Assembly (NCBI GenBank): GCA_028819215.1
Contig: JAPPMG010000096.1
Location: forward strand, 253,328-317,327
Length of the DNA: 64,000 nucleotides
Reading direction: 5' to 3'
From: Bryobacterales bacterium
Lineage (GTDB): Bacteria > Acidobacteriota > Terriglobia > Bryobacterales > UBA6623
Shown here: piece after piece, positions 17,181-26,472 of the stretch
Layout: each line of letters starts with the position of its first letter
How positions within the stretch are numbered: the first letter of the stretch is position 1
Notes under the pieces: model-generated
Seen by the model: only the letters and a program-made list of their open reading frames with translations
What the model was told of the DNA's origin: nothing
Database searches by the model: none
Position numbers and translations under genes: made by a program

Positions 17181-17416
17181 GTCAACCTCTAGGGTCTGGC
17201 AGCGTTCTCGCTGCCGGGGCAACATTGGGAGGGGCCGGGCCTAGGCCGGCCTTGTACAGGCGCAGGCAGTGAACCTGTAGATCGACATGTCGCGCGAGGT
17301 GCGTCTCCGACTATCCGAATCGTATGGCATCAAGCCGCTGAAGTCAACGCCAGACAGTGACCTCCGGACTGGATTGCGGTGGCCGCCGCGGATCAGGCCT
17401 CGCCCGGCCCGCACTC

Positions 17417-18358
17417 TCAGTTGCGATTCGCTTGGCGCATCGGCTCTACCTTTATCGGCTTCGCCCATTGCGGGTCGATCGCACGCGGCTGCACGCGGGC
17501 GTGCTTGCGCAGGAATGCGTCGGCGTCGCGGTTCGCCTGCAACGCTGTCGCCGGGTCCCGTCCGCGGCCCCAGTAGAACCCGTGCGGTTCGCCCGCATAG
17601 GTCTTGACGGTCACCGGCTTGCCGAGCGCTTTCATTTCAGGCACGAACAGTCCTAGGTTGAAAGCCTTCAGAGCATGCACGTCCCCGTGCAGGATGAGCG
17701 TGGGAGCGGACAGGCCCGCGAGCTTCTGCCGCGTATGCCGCCGGATGCCTTCGTCATAGAGGGCCTTCGGATCCGCATTCATCACATCCCACCGGCGGTC
17801 CCCAGTTGGGCTTCCGTCCGGTCCCACCACGACGTGGGCCTTTGTGAACATGCCCATGTAGATGATCGTGGCGGGCTCGCCCGCCACGATCGCCGAGAGT
17901 TCGTCGGAGACGCTCGCGACTTCCAGAGCCAACGTGCCGCCACCGCTACCTCCATACAGCGCGACGCTTCCGGCATCTACGTACGGCAGCTCCCGAACGG
18001 CGCGAACTAGAGCGAGGGTGTCTTCAACCACCCCTCGATCCTGCGGGTCGCGACGAATCTCCCTTCGCGTTGCCGTCACCGCAACATATCCCCAAGCCAG
18101 GAAGCGCGCCTGCGTGGGCTGTTGGACGGCGTCCTGGCGAAGGTTTGCCATGGAGCTCTGGACAAGCCCGCCGTGCATGAACACAATCGCCGGGAAGGGC
18201 CCGTCTCCCGGCGGCTTGCGAACCGCTGCGTAGGCCGTGTCGGTCACCGTCAACTCGATGACGGGAATGCGATCCTCCGAGATCAGCGGGTAGGTAACTT
18301 CGCTGGCAAAGGCGCAACAGCCTAGCGCCAAGCTCAGCGCACCGAACTTTCTAACCAT
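17417..18358 (-). CDS. secreted alpha/beta hydrolase (prolyl-oligopeptidase / dienelactone type)
   Basis: 313 aa starting at ATG 18356-18358, where GGGAGGGG lies just upstream. A short signal peptide (LSLALGCCAFA) is followed by an alpha/beta hydrolase core: oxyanion region IVFMHGGLV, nucleophile elbow YGGSGGG (Ser), an acidic residue in LILHGDVHALK and the catalytic His in AGEPHGFYWG. The family hydrolyses esters or peptides; the substrate is not predictable. It stands alone, divergent from the sulfatase at 18472 with ~110 bases between starts, so the two may be co-regulated. Confidence 0.85.
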   Translation of the reverse strand: MVRKFGALSLALGCCAFASEVTYPLISEDRIPVIELTVTDTAYAAVRKPPGDGPFPAIVFMHGGLVQSSMANLRQDAVQQPTQARFLAWGYVAVTATRREIRRDPQDRGVVEDTLALVRAVRELPYVDAGSVALYGGSGGGTLALEVASVSDELSAIVAGEPATIIYMGMFTKAHVVVGPDGSPTGDRRWDVMNADPKALYDEGIRRHTRQKLAGLSAPTLILHGDVHALKAFNLGLFVPEMKALGKPVTVKTYAGEPHGFYWGRGRDPATALQANRDADAFLRKHARVQPRAIDPQWAKPIKVEPMRQANRN

Positions 18359-18471
18359 AATCCCCTCCCAAACCGGGGAGTATTGTAGCCTAGGATCCGT
18401 CTTTGGGATGGTGCTCCGACGCGCCCAGGAGCCTTCATCGGGGGCAGGACCTTCGATTCGCACGAGCCAAC

Positions 18472-19968
18472 ATGCCGACCCTTAACCGCCGATCAGCGAT
18501 TTCGGTTCTTTCCGGTGGCTTGGCGTCAGTCGCCGCCGGTACGGAGCGGAAACCGAACGTCCTTGTAGTCATCTCCGACCAGCTCCACCACGGAGCACTT
18601 GGATGCTCCGGGAACGACGTCATCCGAACCCCCAATATTGACCGGCTGGCGAGCCAAGGGGTCCGATTCGAGAACGCTCTGTGTCCGACACCGTTCTGCA
18701 GTCCGACGCGGGCATCGCTGATGACCGGGCTGTTTCCGCACCAGCACGGAATCGTCTCGAATCTCAGGAGCGACAGTCCGGGATTGAACCCGGACCTGCC
18801 GACCACCGAGCAGGTGCTCGCGAATGCCGGTTACATGGCCCGGCAAGTCGGCAAGTGGCATCTCGGCGAGAAGACCCGCGTACCTGCATACGGCCAGGAT
18901 CCGGAGCGGAACTACCGTCAGCACTTCCGATCGATAGCGCAGGAGATGCCCGCGCCGCCAGACGGTCCGATCAGTCGAGTCGGGCGGCCGATATTCGCGA
19001 TTGACGCCGTGCACGCTGCAAACGCCGATTTCGACGGCAACGGGCCATCGAACACGTGGATCGGACGAACGGACGTTCCGGTCGAGCACACCGAGGAAGC
19101 ATGGATCGCTGACCGAGCGATCGAGACCCTAGCCGAGCTAGCGGGCAAGCCGTTCTTCATGACGGTCAGCTTTCCCGCGCCCCATGCGCTGTGGGTGATC
19201 AATGAGCCGTACTACAGCCTCCATGAACGCCAGCGTATCTCGCTGCCCGCGAACCGAGATTCGGTGCGGGACGTGGACCGCTCGACACCGGCTTGGCGCT
19301 TTGGACAGCTTCTTGGCGAGGACGGGATGCGCGAGTACCTCGGGGTCTACTACGGCATGGTCTCGATGATGGACGCCAACTTCGGCCGGATCCTAGCCGA
19401 GTTGGAGCGTCTCGGGGAGGCGGACAACACTCTTGTCGTCTTCACCGCCGACCACGGCGACATGCAGGGCGGCCACGGCATGTACGACAAGACCAGCTAC
19501 TCGATGTACGAGGAGACCACTAGGGTGCCGCTGCTGCTGCGTTATCCGGGCAGGATCCCGGCGGGAGAGGCGAGAAAGACCCATGCGGGGACGTGCGACA
19601 TCTCGCCGACCATCTTGGACTACCTCGGCCTAAGCGCACCGGAGACTCTGGCCGGGCGCAGTCTCCGGGATTCCATCGACGGTTCGGAGGACATGGGACG
19701 ACCGATGTTTGCCGAGCGCGATCGGTCAGCCTGGGGATCGGAGGGCCCGCCTCACTTCCAACGACTGGTTCGGACTCACGAGTGGAAATACTGCTACCAC
19801 TCGCGCGGCGATTCGCAACTCTACGACCTCGCCAACGACCCCGGCGAGACACGAAACCTCATCGACGACAGGGGGGCACGCAGTGTCAAGCGGAAAATGC
19901 ACGTCGAACTCGTCCGCTGGATGAGAGACACAGACGATCCAAGGGCTGGATCGGTCAGAAACGCCTAA
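18472..19968 (+). CDS. Cys-type sulfatase
   Basis: 498 aa from ATG 18472. Active-site motif CSPTRASLMTG: Cys76 of C-S-P-T-R is the formylglycine precursor. Metal ligands include the Asp of VVISDQL (one Asp where most family members have two) and VVFTADHGDMQGGH. The N-terminus has an NRRSAI twin-arginine-like start and a weak hydrophobic stretch, so export by Tat is plausible. It is of the choline-sulfatase / iduronate-sulfatase-like group by general pattern. Divergent from the alpha/beta hydrolase gene. Confidence 0.9.
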   Translation: MPTLNRRSAISVLSGGLASVAAGTERKPNVLVVISDQLHHGALGCSGNDVIRTPNIDRLASQGVRFENALCPTPFCSPTRASLMTGLFPHQHGIVSNLRSDSPGLNPDLPTTEQVLANAGYMARQVGKWHLGEKTRVPAYGQDPERNYRQHFRSIAQEMPAPPDGPISRVGRPIFAIDAVHAANADFDGNGPSNTWIGRTDVPVEHTEEAWIADRAIETLAELAGKPFFMTVSFPAPHALWVINEPYYSLHERQRISLPANRDSVRDVDRSTPAWRFGQLLGEDGMREYLGVYYGMVSMMDANFGRILAELERLGEADNTLVVFTADHGDMQGGHGMYDKTSYSMYEETTRVPLLLRYPGRIPAGEARKTHAGTCDISPTILDYLGLSAPETLAGRSLRDSIDGSEDMGRPMFAERDRSAWGSEGPPHFQRLVRTHEWKYCYHSRGDSQLYDLANDPGETRNLIDDRGARSVKRKMHVELVRWMRDTDDPRAGSVRNA

Positions 19969-20002
19969 GCGCTCGCCACGGAATGCCGATAGGACGGGGA
20001 GG

Positions 20003-21133
20003 CTAAGCTTCGCGACGCAGCGCTGTCGAGCCCGCGCTCATCGCACGCCCCGCTACCTTGGCCAATAGCTTGGCGCTGTAGATCGTGGAGGCGTAGTGGC
20101 CGCACTCGTGGGTACAGTGGCAGCCATCGGCCGCATCGGCGGCAATGCTCTCGGCTTTCGCGGAAAACCATAGGGAAGGGAAGTTGTAGTCGGCATCGCG
20201 CAGGTTCCCGACCAGCGAATTCTTGGTCTCGCACTCGGTCACGTCGCCGTTGCTGTAGATGACGCAAGCTAGCCGACCCGCTACGCACGAGAACTGCGCA
20301 CGCCCCTCGGTGACGGTCTTCTCGACGCTGCAACGGACTTGCTCGTCCAAGCCGTGGTTCAGCGCTCCGAATGCGCCTTCCCGGATCCGCCCGGCGCGGC
20401 GATCTTGCTGCACTCGATCCGCCAATTCGCGGTATATCTGCGGGTCTACTTCTGTCTGCGCCGCGTCGAGCGGGTTTCCCCGGCAGTAGTTGTAGGAGGT
20501 CCCGTCCGGCTCGAAGCGACGCTTGAGCTCCTCGTGGATGCGCAAGATCTCCGACTGGTTGTCGCGCATCACGGTAGTGAGGGTGTGCAGGATCAGGTTG
20601 GGGTGAGTCTGGCGCAAGCTCTTGACTGCATCGGCGGTCTTGAGCAGGCGCCGATAGGCGCCCTGCCTGCCGCGGATCCTGTCATGCTCATCCTCGTCCA
20701 CGTGGTCGACGCTGAGATTCAGGTGGAAGCGCAGTCCGGTGGCTCGCGGCAGGACCCGCGAGAGCGTGCTTACAACTCGCTCGGTGTGCTGCCCGTTGGT
20801 CGGCACATACACGTTCGCAACGCCGTTCACACGATGCGCCGCCAGGACAATCTCGGCCAGGTCCGCGCGCAGGAACGGCTCCCCGCCGCCGATGAAGAGG
20901 TTGAAGATCTCTCCCATCGACGCCAGCGTGCGCTCGAACTCAGCGAGCGTGAAGTCCACATTCGGCTTGGGATTGAGCTCATCCCAATAGAAGCAGTGGA
21001 TGCAGCGCTCGTCACAGCGCGTGGTCACGTACAGCGTGACGAAAGGCGGCGTAATGCGTCGCCCGAAGCAGGTTGCCGCCTTGACCTTCGCAAGGTGGGG
21101 CAGGAAACTCCGGGGACTCGAACTGGGCCGCAT
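20003..21133 (-). CDS. radical SAM protein with C-terminal extra Cys cluster (SPASM-like)
   Basis: 376 aa. The radical SAM [4Fe-4S] motif is C40-DER-C44-IH-C47 (CxxxCxxC). The SAM-binding GGGEPF and later barrel motifs follow. In the C-terminal third additional Cys occur (SCVAGRLACVIYSNGDVTEC and DGCHCTHECGHY), the pattern of a SPASM/twitch domain holding auxiliary FeS clusters. Such enzymes modify peptides or proteins, including sulfatases, or other substrates. No precursor peptide gene is seen beside it. It is convergent with the sulfatase ending at 19968. Confidence 0.88.
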   Translation of the reverse strand: MRPSSSPRSFLPHLAKVKAATCFGRRITPPFVTLYVTTRCDERCIHCFYWDELNPKPNVDFTLAEFERTLASMGEIFNLFIGGGEPFLRADLAEIVLAAHRVNGVANVYVPTNGQHTERVVSTLSRVLPRATGLRFHLNLSVDHVDEDEHDRIRGRQGAYRRLLKTADAVKSLRQTHPNLILHTLTTVMRDNQSEILRIHEELKRRFEPDGTSYNYCRGNPLDAAQTEVDPQIYRELADRVQQDRRAGRIREGAFGALNHGLDEQVRCSVEKTVTEGRAQFSCVAGRLACVIYSNGDVTECETKNSLVGNLRDADYNFPSLWFSAKAESIAADAADGCHCTHECGHYASTIYSAKLLAKVAGRAMSAGSTALRREA

Positions 21134-21161
21134 CGCTGTACGCCCGTTGGCTGTGTTCGCC

Positions 21162-21839
21162 TCAATTCAGCGGCTTGACGCGAATGTTGCGCCACGCGAC
21201 CTCGTACGGGCCAGTGCCCTGCCTGATGCCGTGAACCTGCAGGCCAATGAATCCCCCCGGGTGGGTCTTGAAGATCTCCTCGTCTGAGATGTCTTCAATC
21301 GCCTTGCCGTTGATCCAAGTTTGGATGCGCACTCCGTTGGCGACGATCCGGTAGCTGTTCCACTCCCCGTCGCGCATGGCCTTGTGGGGGATCAACTTGT
21401 CTTCGGGCGTCAGCCAGCCGCGGCCGGTGGCTTCCCCGTAGACGTAGCCCGACTCTGCCCCGTCCGGGCCGCTGGACTCGATCTCCACTTGCGGACCGTA
21501 GACCCTGCCGGCCCGTTCATTGCGACCGCTGCCGGTGGACTCCGGCTTCTGCGCCGAGCGGATCATGACGCCCGAATTGAGCCCGTCGTCGACCTTGACT
21601 TCGAACTCCAGCTCGAAGTCGCCGAAGTTGGTAGTTGTGCAGAGGAATGAGTTGGGACTGCCAGGCGATGTGCGCCCCAAGATGGTGCCGTCCTCGACGC
21701 GATAGGTCGCGTAGCCGTTGCGCTGGGACCAGCCGTTGAGCGTCTCGCCGTCGAAGAGCGTGATCCAGTCAGCGGCAGAGGCCGGGTAGCAGAGGCTGGT
21801 GCCTAGTACTGCCGCCAGCGCGAATTTCGTGAGCTTCAT
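21162..21839 (-). CDS. DUF1080 (3-keto-disaccharide hydrolase-like) secreted protein
   Basis: 225 aa from ATG 21837-21839 with GGAGGAAG upstream. A signal peptide (KFALAAVLGTSLCYPASA) is followed by the DUF1080 concanavalin-like fold: WITLFDGETLNGWSQRNG near the N-terminus, EFEVKVDDGLNSGVMIRS in the middle and GFIGLQVHG near the end. Family members act on keto-sugars or bind carbohydrate in the periplasm. It reads in the same direction as the radical SAM gene 28 bp downstream, so they may share a transcript. Confidence 0.9.
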   Translation of the reverse strand: MKLTKFALAAVLGTSLCYPASAADWITLFDGETLNGWSQRNGYATYRVEDGTILGRTSPGSPNSFLCTTTNFGDFELEFEVKVDDGLNSGVMIRSAQKPESTGSGRNERAGRVYGPQVEIESSGPDGAESGYVYGEATGRGWLTPEDKLIPHKAMRDGEWNSYRIVANGVRIQTWINGKAIEDISDEEIFKTHPGGFIGLQVHGIRQGTGPYEVAWRNIRVKPLN

Positions 21840-22005
21840 AGTTTCTTCCTCCAAGGTAGCTCTGATAACGCCTCCGGTTCGGCAAGCGGGAACCGCCTGC
21901 GTGCGAAACCGAATCGACGCTGCCTACGTCACAAAAGCAGTGACTCTGGTTTCAGGGTAGTAAAATGGCGGGAGACTGCCTCAGTCGCCCTAGGAGCCCC
22001 TCATC

Positions 22006-22896
22006 ATGTTCAAACAGCCCACACCCGAATCTGGCCGCTTGCATTCCACTGCGGGCGAAGGCCAGACGCCGCTCGTGGCCATCGTGCTGCTAGTCGGCAT
22101 CGCCCTGCTAGCCGGCCTGAACGTCTATACGTTCTTGCAATTGGACAAGTTTCGAACAGAGGTCAGCGAACAGTTCGAGACCCACGAAGTGCGCCTGTCC
22201 GCGCTGGACGGAAACTTGCAGCGGACCACGGAGGTGGCTTCGGAGTTGGGCTCACAGGTGGGCGAGGTGGCTTCGCGCGTCCAGACGAACGAGGAGCAGA
22301 TCGTGGCCAAGACGCGCGCGGTCGAATCGAGGGTCTTGGATCGCGCCGAGACCCTGGAGCAGGAGATCGTGAGCACGCGGGAGGCCAGCGAAGCCAAGAT
22401 CTCCGAAGTGGGCGGCAGGCTGGACGCCACGAAGTCCGAGATTGGCGAGTTGGGCGGCGAAGTCGACACCGTCAAGGAGGAGGTCGCTGCCACTAAGAGC
22501 CTGCTGGACGAGACGGTGGCCACGCTCACCACGGTCAAGGGCGACCTGGGCGTGCAGAGTGGCTTGATCGCAACCAACGGCGACGAACTCGCCGCGCTGA
22601 AGGCGCTTGGCGAGCGCAACTATTACGAGTTCAACCTACGCAGGACCAAGAATCCGCAGCGAGTGGGGCCGGTGAGCATCAAGCTGACCGGCACCGACCG
22701 CAAGCGCAACCGCTACTCGATCGAGCTCTGGGCTGACGACAAGAAGATCGTGAAGCGGCGCAAGACCTTGCTAGAGCCAGTACAGTTCTACGTCGAAGGC
22801 GTGCGGATCCCGTACGAATTGGTGGTCAACAAGATCGACAGCGGCCTGATCGAAGGCTACCTGGCCACGCCCAAGGGCGGGCCGCGCGGCGCATAG
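22006..22896 (+). CDS. single-pass membrane protein with long periplasmic coiled coil
   Basis: 296 aa. One transmembrane helix at ~residues 24-46 (LVAIVLLVGIALLAGLNVYT). Residues ~48-200 form a long heptad-type coiled coil rich in Glu, Val, Ser and Lys, with no Pro and little aromatic content. A C-terminal globular beta domain (~205-290) carries many Lys/Arg and Tyr. The topology suggests a spacer lifting a small domain away from the membrane. No family name is recognised. It stands alone and converges on the VWFA gene. Confidence 0.75.
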   Translation: MFKQPTPESGRLHSTAGEGQTPLVAIVLLVGIALLAGLNVYTFLQLDKFRTEVSEQFETHEVRLSALDGNLQRTTEVASELGSQVGEVASRVQTNEEQIVAKTRAVESRVLDRAETLEQEIVSTREASEAKISEVGGRLDATKSEIGELGGEVDTVKEEVAATKSLLDETVATLTTVKGDLGVQSGLIATNGDELAALKALGERNYYEFNLRRTKNPQRVGPVSIKLTGTDRKRNRYSIELWADDKKIVKRRKTLLEPVQFYVEGVRIPYELVVNKIDSGLIEGYLATPKGGPRGA

Positions 22897-22914
22897 GCGG
22901 GCGTCCCGTTCGCA

Positions 22915-22942
22915 AGCCTGACCGCGCTCGGGCGCTCAGGCT
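22915..22942. terminator. hairpin between convergent genes
   Basis: AGCCTGA (22915-22921) pairs with TCAGGCT (22936-22942), with an inner GCGC/GCGC stem after a small bulge. There is no T-run on either side, so termination is only suggested by its place between two convergent stops. Confidence 0.4.
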
Positions 22943-22949
22943 AGCAGCA

Positions 22950-23807
22950 TCAATCGATCGGCAAAACGGAGGCCGAGAGATTCGTCTTGGATTGCGAGAC
23001 TATCTCCGCGGTAACTTGGTCGCCGAGCGTATAGACGCCCGTCACGCATAGCTCGTACTGGTTGCGCACCGCCTCTAGGATGCGCGTGGCGAGCCGGCGC
23101 GGCTCTAGGCCCGTTCGCTTCGCGGCAATGCTGGCCCCGCCCGTGCGCAGGGCCAGCCTGCGCATCGCCCCGCGAGCGTCGGTGCGCACAAAGACGGTAT
23201 AGACCGATACGCCCTTGGCCCGGGCGAGTTCGACGACCTCCGCCTCGGAGGTCCGGCTCCGGGCGATGGCTCCCGCCGAGAAGACGATGATTGCCCGGCG
23301 ATTGGATCCTGTGTCAAAGCCGCCGTCGATCGCGGCAAAGAGGGCGTCGTGCAAGCGCGGCAGATTGCCGTACTCGATGCGATCCAGTGCCCTGGAAAGG
23401 GCCCGTCGGTCGGAAGTGAAGTCTTGGAGCAGATCGGCCGACTCATCAAAGCTCACGAGCGCCGCGGAGTCGCTTTCGCCCAACTGGCCAACGACGGCTT
23501 CGGCGATTGGCCGCACGGTGTGCCCGACCATGCTGCTGTCAACGAGCAGCAACGTGTCGACCGGCGTGCCGGGCTCGGAGGCAGATATGACTTGCAGGGG
23601 GGTATTCCCGTCCTTGACCGAGAAGCGCTCAGGACCCAGCCCGGTCACGGTTTCGGCGGTGCGCTCGTCATATGCCGTTACACGGAGAATGATCTCTTGG
23701 GCAGGCAGCGCGCCGTTGAGCACCAGCGCTGCCAGCAGACAGCAGTAGTGCCGCCAGTGCGCCACGGCAGCGGACTGGCGGGCCTCGGAATCATCCATCG
23801 CTCGCAT
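22950..23807 (-). CDS. VWFA-related acidobacterial domain protein
   Basis: 285 aa taken from ATG 23805-23807; a second ATG three codons later (23798) is equally possible. A hydrophobic signal (CCLLAALVLNGALPAQ) is followed by a von Willebrand A domain (~residues 80-260). The metal-site motif begins DTLLLVDSSMVGH: the first Asp and Ser fit D-x-S-x-S but the last Ser is Val, so metal binding may be weakened. Later SDRRALSRALD and RAIIVFSAG follow the fold. Proteins of this type are typical of Acidobacteria and act in envelope protein contacts. Confidence 0.85.
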   Translation of the reverse strand: MRAMDDSEARQSAAVAHWRHYCCLLAALVLNGALPAQEIILRVTAYDERTAETVTGLGPERFSVKDGNTPLQVISASEPGTPVDTLLLVDSSMVGHTVRPIAEAVVGQLGESDSAALVSFDESADLLQDFTSDRRALSRALDRIEYGNLPRLHDALFAAIDGGFDTGSNRRAIIVFSAGAIARSRTSEAEVVELARAKGVSVYTVFVRTDARGAMRRLALRTGGASIAAKRTGLEPRRLATRILEAVRNQYELCVTGVYTLGDQVTAEIVSQSKTNLSASVLPID

Positions 23808-23946
23808 GGTAGCAGTGCTGCCAGCAGCTTGAGCGAACGGGTGCTGGACCGAGCGACGCAGATCCGGCACCAAGACAGGCACGGATCGGTGGTCGGTCTA
23901 CGGTGTTCTTTCGGGCGTGCGAAGCTATGAATGCGGAACCCTGTTC

Positions 23947-24156
23947 ATGCTCAAGTTCCTGCTCTGGCTGATCCTGCTTGTGCTGTGCTGGCCACTTGCG
24001 CTGTTGGCATTGATAGCGTATCCGTTCGTCTGGCTGGTATTGCTGCCGCTTCGCTTGATCGGAATAGTCGTCAGCGGCGTCTTCGAGCTATTGCGCGCGA
24101 TAATCACCCTGCCCGCTCGGGTGCTTTCTAGCGGACCCAGCCGAGCATCGCAATAA
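23947..24156 (+). CDS. small hydrophobic membrane protein, 69 aa
   Basis: 69 aa from ATG 23947. An upstream in-frame start at 23917 would add ten polar residues. The product is almost entirely hydrophobic: two or three helical stretches rich in Leu, Trp and Val (WLILLVLCWPLALLALIAYP; FVWLVLLPLRLIGIVVSGVF), then a short basic end. I recognise no family. It is divergent from the VWFA gene. Confidence 0.6.
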   Translation: MLKFLLWLILLVLCWPLALLALIAYPFVWLVLLPLRLIGIVVSGVFELLRAIITLPARVLSSGPSRASQ

Positions 24157-24469
24157 CCTGCCAGGACTGTCGTATCGATCTGTTCAAGCCGCTGGGTGGG
24201 ACACTCATGCGACCGCCTCGCCTGTGCCAACCGACGGTAGCGTAGCCCGGCGTTCGTCTAACGGGGGCCGGACTGGGATTCAAGCGAGTCGCCATGCGGT
24301 TACTTTGGGTCGCGAACCGCGACTGGCATCCCGTTCCAGCGGGTGAGTGGGGGAGTCGGCGAGCTAGGTGAGCGTTCGCAAAGGCAGCCCGCAGTGCCGC
24401 TTGATGAACGCGGCGGACCAACCGTCCCGCCGCAATCGCTAATCCTGGTTTACGGCTAGTCGAGCGTGC
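24157..24469. other. gene-free stretch, nothing recognised
   Basis: 313 bases between two convergent genes. I see no gene, clear hairpin or repeat that I can support. Confidence 0.4.
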
Positions 24470-26356
24470 TCAGCTCTCGACTGCGAACGCTACGAACTCG
24501 TCGCTCGAAGCGGTGTCGCCCTTGCCGCCCCCCGCTGCGATCACCACGAACTGCTTGCCGTCAGCCTCGTACGTGCAGGGCGTGGCAAAGCCGCCGGCGC
24601 TTAGTTCGGTCTCCCACAGGACTTCGCCGGTGTCTTGGTCGAAAGCACGGAACTTCTTGTCAAACGTACCGGCCATGAACACGAGCCCGCCCGCAGTAGC
24701 GATGGAGCCTCCGTGGGATGGAGAACCGGTCTTCGGAATGCCCCGCGCTGTGAGTTCGGGGAACTCTCCGTTGACCACGCGCCACGCGAAGTCACCGGTC
24801 TCGAGATCGATCGCGGTGACATATCCCCACGGCGGCTTGATGGCCGGGTACCCTTCCGCATCCAGAAACTCGCTGCGGTCGGGCAGGGCGTAGTCGAACT
24901 TCTCTTCGGGAGCGAGCTTGAGCTCGATGCGATTAGTGGTCTCGTCCGAGCTGACGAAGACTCGATTCAGCGCCGGGTTGTAGCAGCAGCCGCCCCAGAG
25001 GCAGCCCCCGCGGAAGCCAGGATGGACCAAGGTGCCGCGCGTGCTTGGCGGCGTGAATAGGTCACCGGCGTCGGTGGACTCCCAAATCTTCCGCACTGCG
25101 GCGTGCGCTTCGGGCGAGATGTCAGTGATGGACGCTTCCGGAAAGCCCTGGCGTGACACCGGGGGCGGCTTGGTCGGGAAGGGCTGTGTCGGCCAGAGCT
25201 GCTCGCCGCCTAGATCTGACATCGGGATCCGCCGTTCTTCGACCGGCCAGACAGGGCGGCCGGTCTCGCGGTGCAGGAAGAACAGGAAGCCCTGCTTGGT
25301 GGGCTGCACCACCGCGTCGAACGTGCGATGGCTCTGGGTCATTTGGATCAGGGCCGGCTGGGCCGGCAGGTCATAGTCCCAGACATCGTGATGGACGGTT
25401 TGGAAGTGCCACCTTCGTTCGCCCGTCATCGCGTCCAGTGCCAGCACGCAGTTGCCGAATAGATTGGCGCCGATACGGTCTCCGCCGTAGAAGTCGAAGG
25501 CGGGCGAGCCGATGCCGGCGAACACGATCCCGCGTTCCACGTCGAGGCTCATGCCGGACCAGTTGTTCGTGCCGCCGACATGCTTGTAGGCGTTCGGCGG
25601 CCAAGTCTCGTAGCCGTACTGGCCAGGCCGCGGCGTGGTGTGGAAGATCCAGCGGCGCTTGCCGGTCCGGATGTCAAAGGCTCGGATATGGCCCGGCGCT
25701 TGCGGGTATGGTCCTTCGCCGCCGCCCCCGCCGACCACGATCAGATCCTTGTAGGCCACCACCGGACTGGTGCATTTGACCGAGACGCCCTCCACCTCGC
25801 TGTCGAGATTCTCGTTGAGGTCGATCATTCCGTTGGCCCCGAACGATGCATCGGGCTCGCCGTTGGTCGCGTCCAGGCTGTACAGCCTGTTCTGCACGGT
25901 GCTGAATATGCGCTTCTGCGAGCCGTCTTCCGACTGCCAGTAGCACACTCCCCGGCTGACGCCGGGGCTGCGCCGCGAGGACGTCCCTTGCTGCGGGTCG
26001 AACGACCACAGCAGCTTGCCGCTGGCAGCGTCCAAGGCTTGGACCTTGACTCGGGCCGTGGTGATGTACATCACTCCATCCACGACGATGGGCGTGCACT
26101 CGATAGTGGTCTGGGGCCGCTGCATCGAATCCCCGGTGCGGTGGACCCACGCCGGCTTGAGCTGCGCCACGTTGGACCGGTTGATCTGGTCGGCCGGAGA
26201 GTAGCGGTTCGCGCCTGCCGTGCCGCCGTAGTGCCGCCATTCGCGGCTGGGGTCGTCGCTGAGCCACTGGCGCGGACCGGGGGCAGGCCACGCCCGCGAG
26301 GCAGCGACTAGCGCTCCGCCGGAGGACTTGAGGAAGGTTCTACGGTTGGTGGGCAT
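24470..26356 (-). CDS. Tat-exported PQQ-dependent dehydrogenase (quinoprotein)
   Basis: 628 aa. Twin-arginine signal NRRTFLKSSGGALVAASRA. The body is an eight-bladed quinoprotein propeller with repeated W-motifs, for example ALDAASGKLLWSFDP, AFDIRTGKRRWIFHT and AIDLETGDFAWRV. It has the conserved WPPNAYKHVGGTNNW region of quinoprotein glucose-dehydrogenase-like enzymes. It should oxidise sugars or alcohols in the periplasm with PQQ and pass electrons to the respiratory chain. No cytochrome c domain is fused and no PQQ biosynthesis gene is near. Length is normal for soluble members. Confidence 0.9.
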   Translation of the reverse strand: MPTNRRTFLKSSGGALVAASRAWPAPGPRQWLSDDPSREWRHYGGTAGANRYSPADQINRSNVAQLKPAWVHRTGDSMQRPQTTIECTPIVVDGVMYITTARVKVQALDAASGKLLWSFDPQQGTSSRRSPGVSRGVCYWQSEDGSQKRIFSTVQNRLYSLDATNGEPDASFGANGMIDLNENLDSEVEGVSVKCTSPVVAYKDLIVVGGGGGEGPYPQAPGHIRAFDIRTGKRRWIFHTTPRPGQYGYETWPPNAYKHVGGTNNWSGMSLDVERGIVFAGIGSPAFDFYGGDRIGANLFGNCVLALDAMTGERRWHFQTVHHDVWDYDLPAQPALIQMTQSHRTFDAVVQPTKQGFLFFLHRETGRPVWPVEERRIPMSDLGGEQLWPTQPFPTKPPPVSRQGFPEASITDISPEAHAAVRKIWESTDAGDLFTPPSTRGTLVHPGFRGGCLWGGCCYNPALNRVFVSSDETTNRIELKLAPEEKFDYALPDRSEFLDAEGYPAIKPPWGYVTAIDLETGDFAWRVVNGEFPELTARGIPKTGSPSHGGSIATAGGLVFMAGTFDKKFRAFDQDTGEVLWETELSAGGFATPCTYEADGKQFVVIAAGGGKGDTASSDEFVAFAVES

Positions 26357-26472
26357 GTTGGATCTCGGTTTCCGGGGCGGGCATGGCCCCGGTAGGGAAA
26401 CAGGCGCTGCAAGGGCTCGCGAGGGCGACCAGAGGCGCGAAGAGCATCGAAAGCAAACAGGGGTTGTCGACG

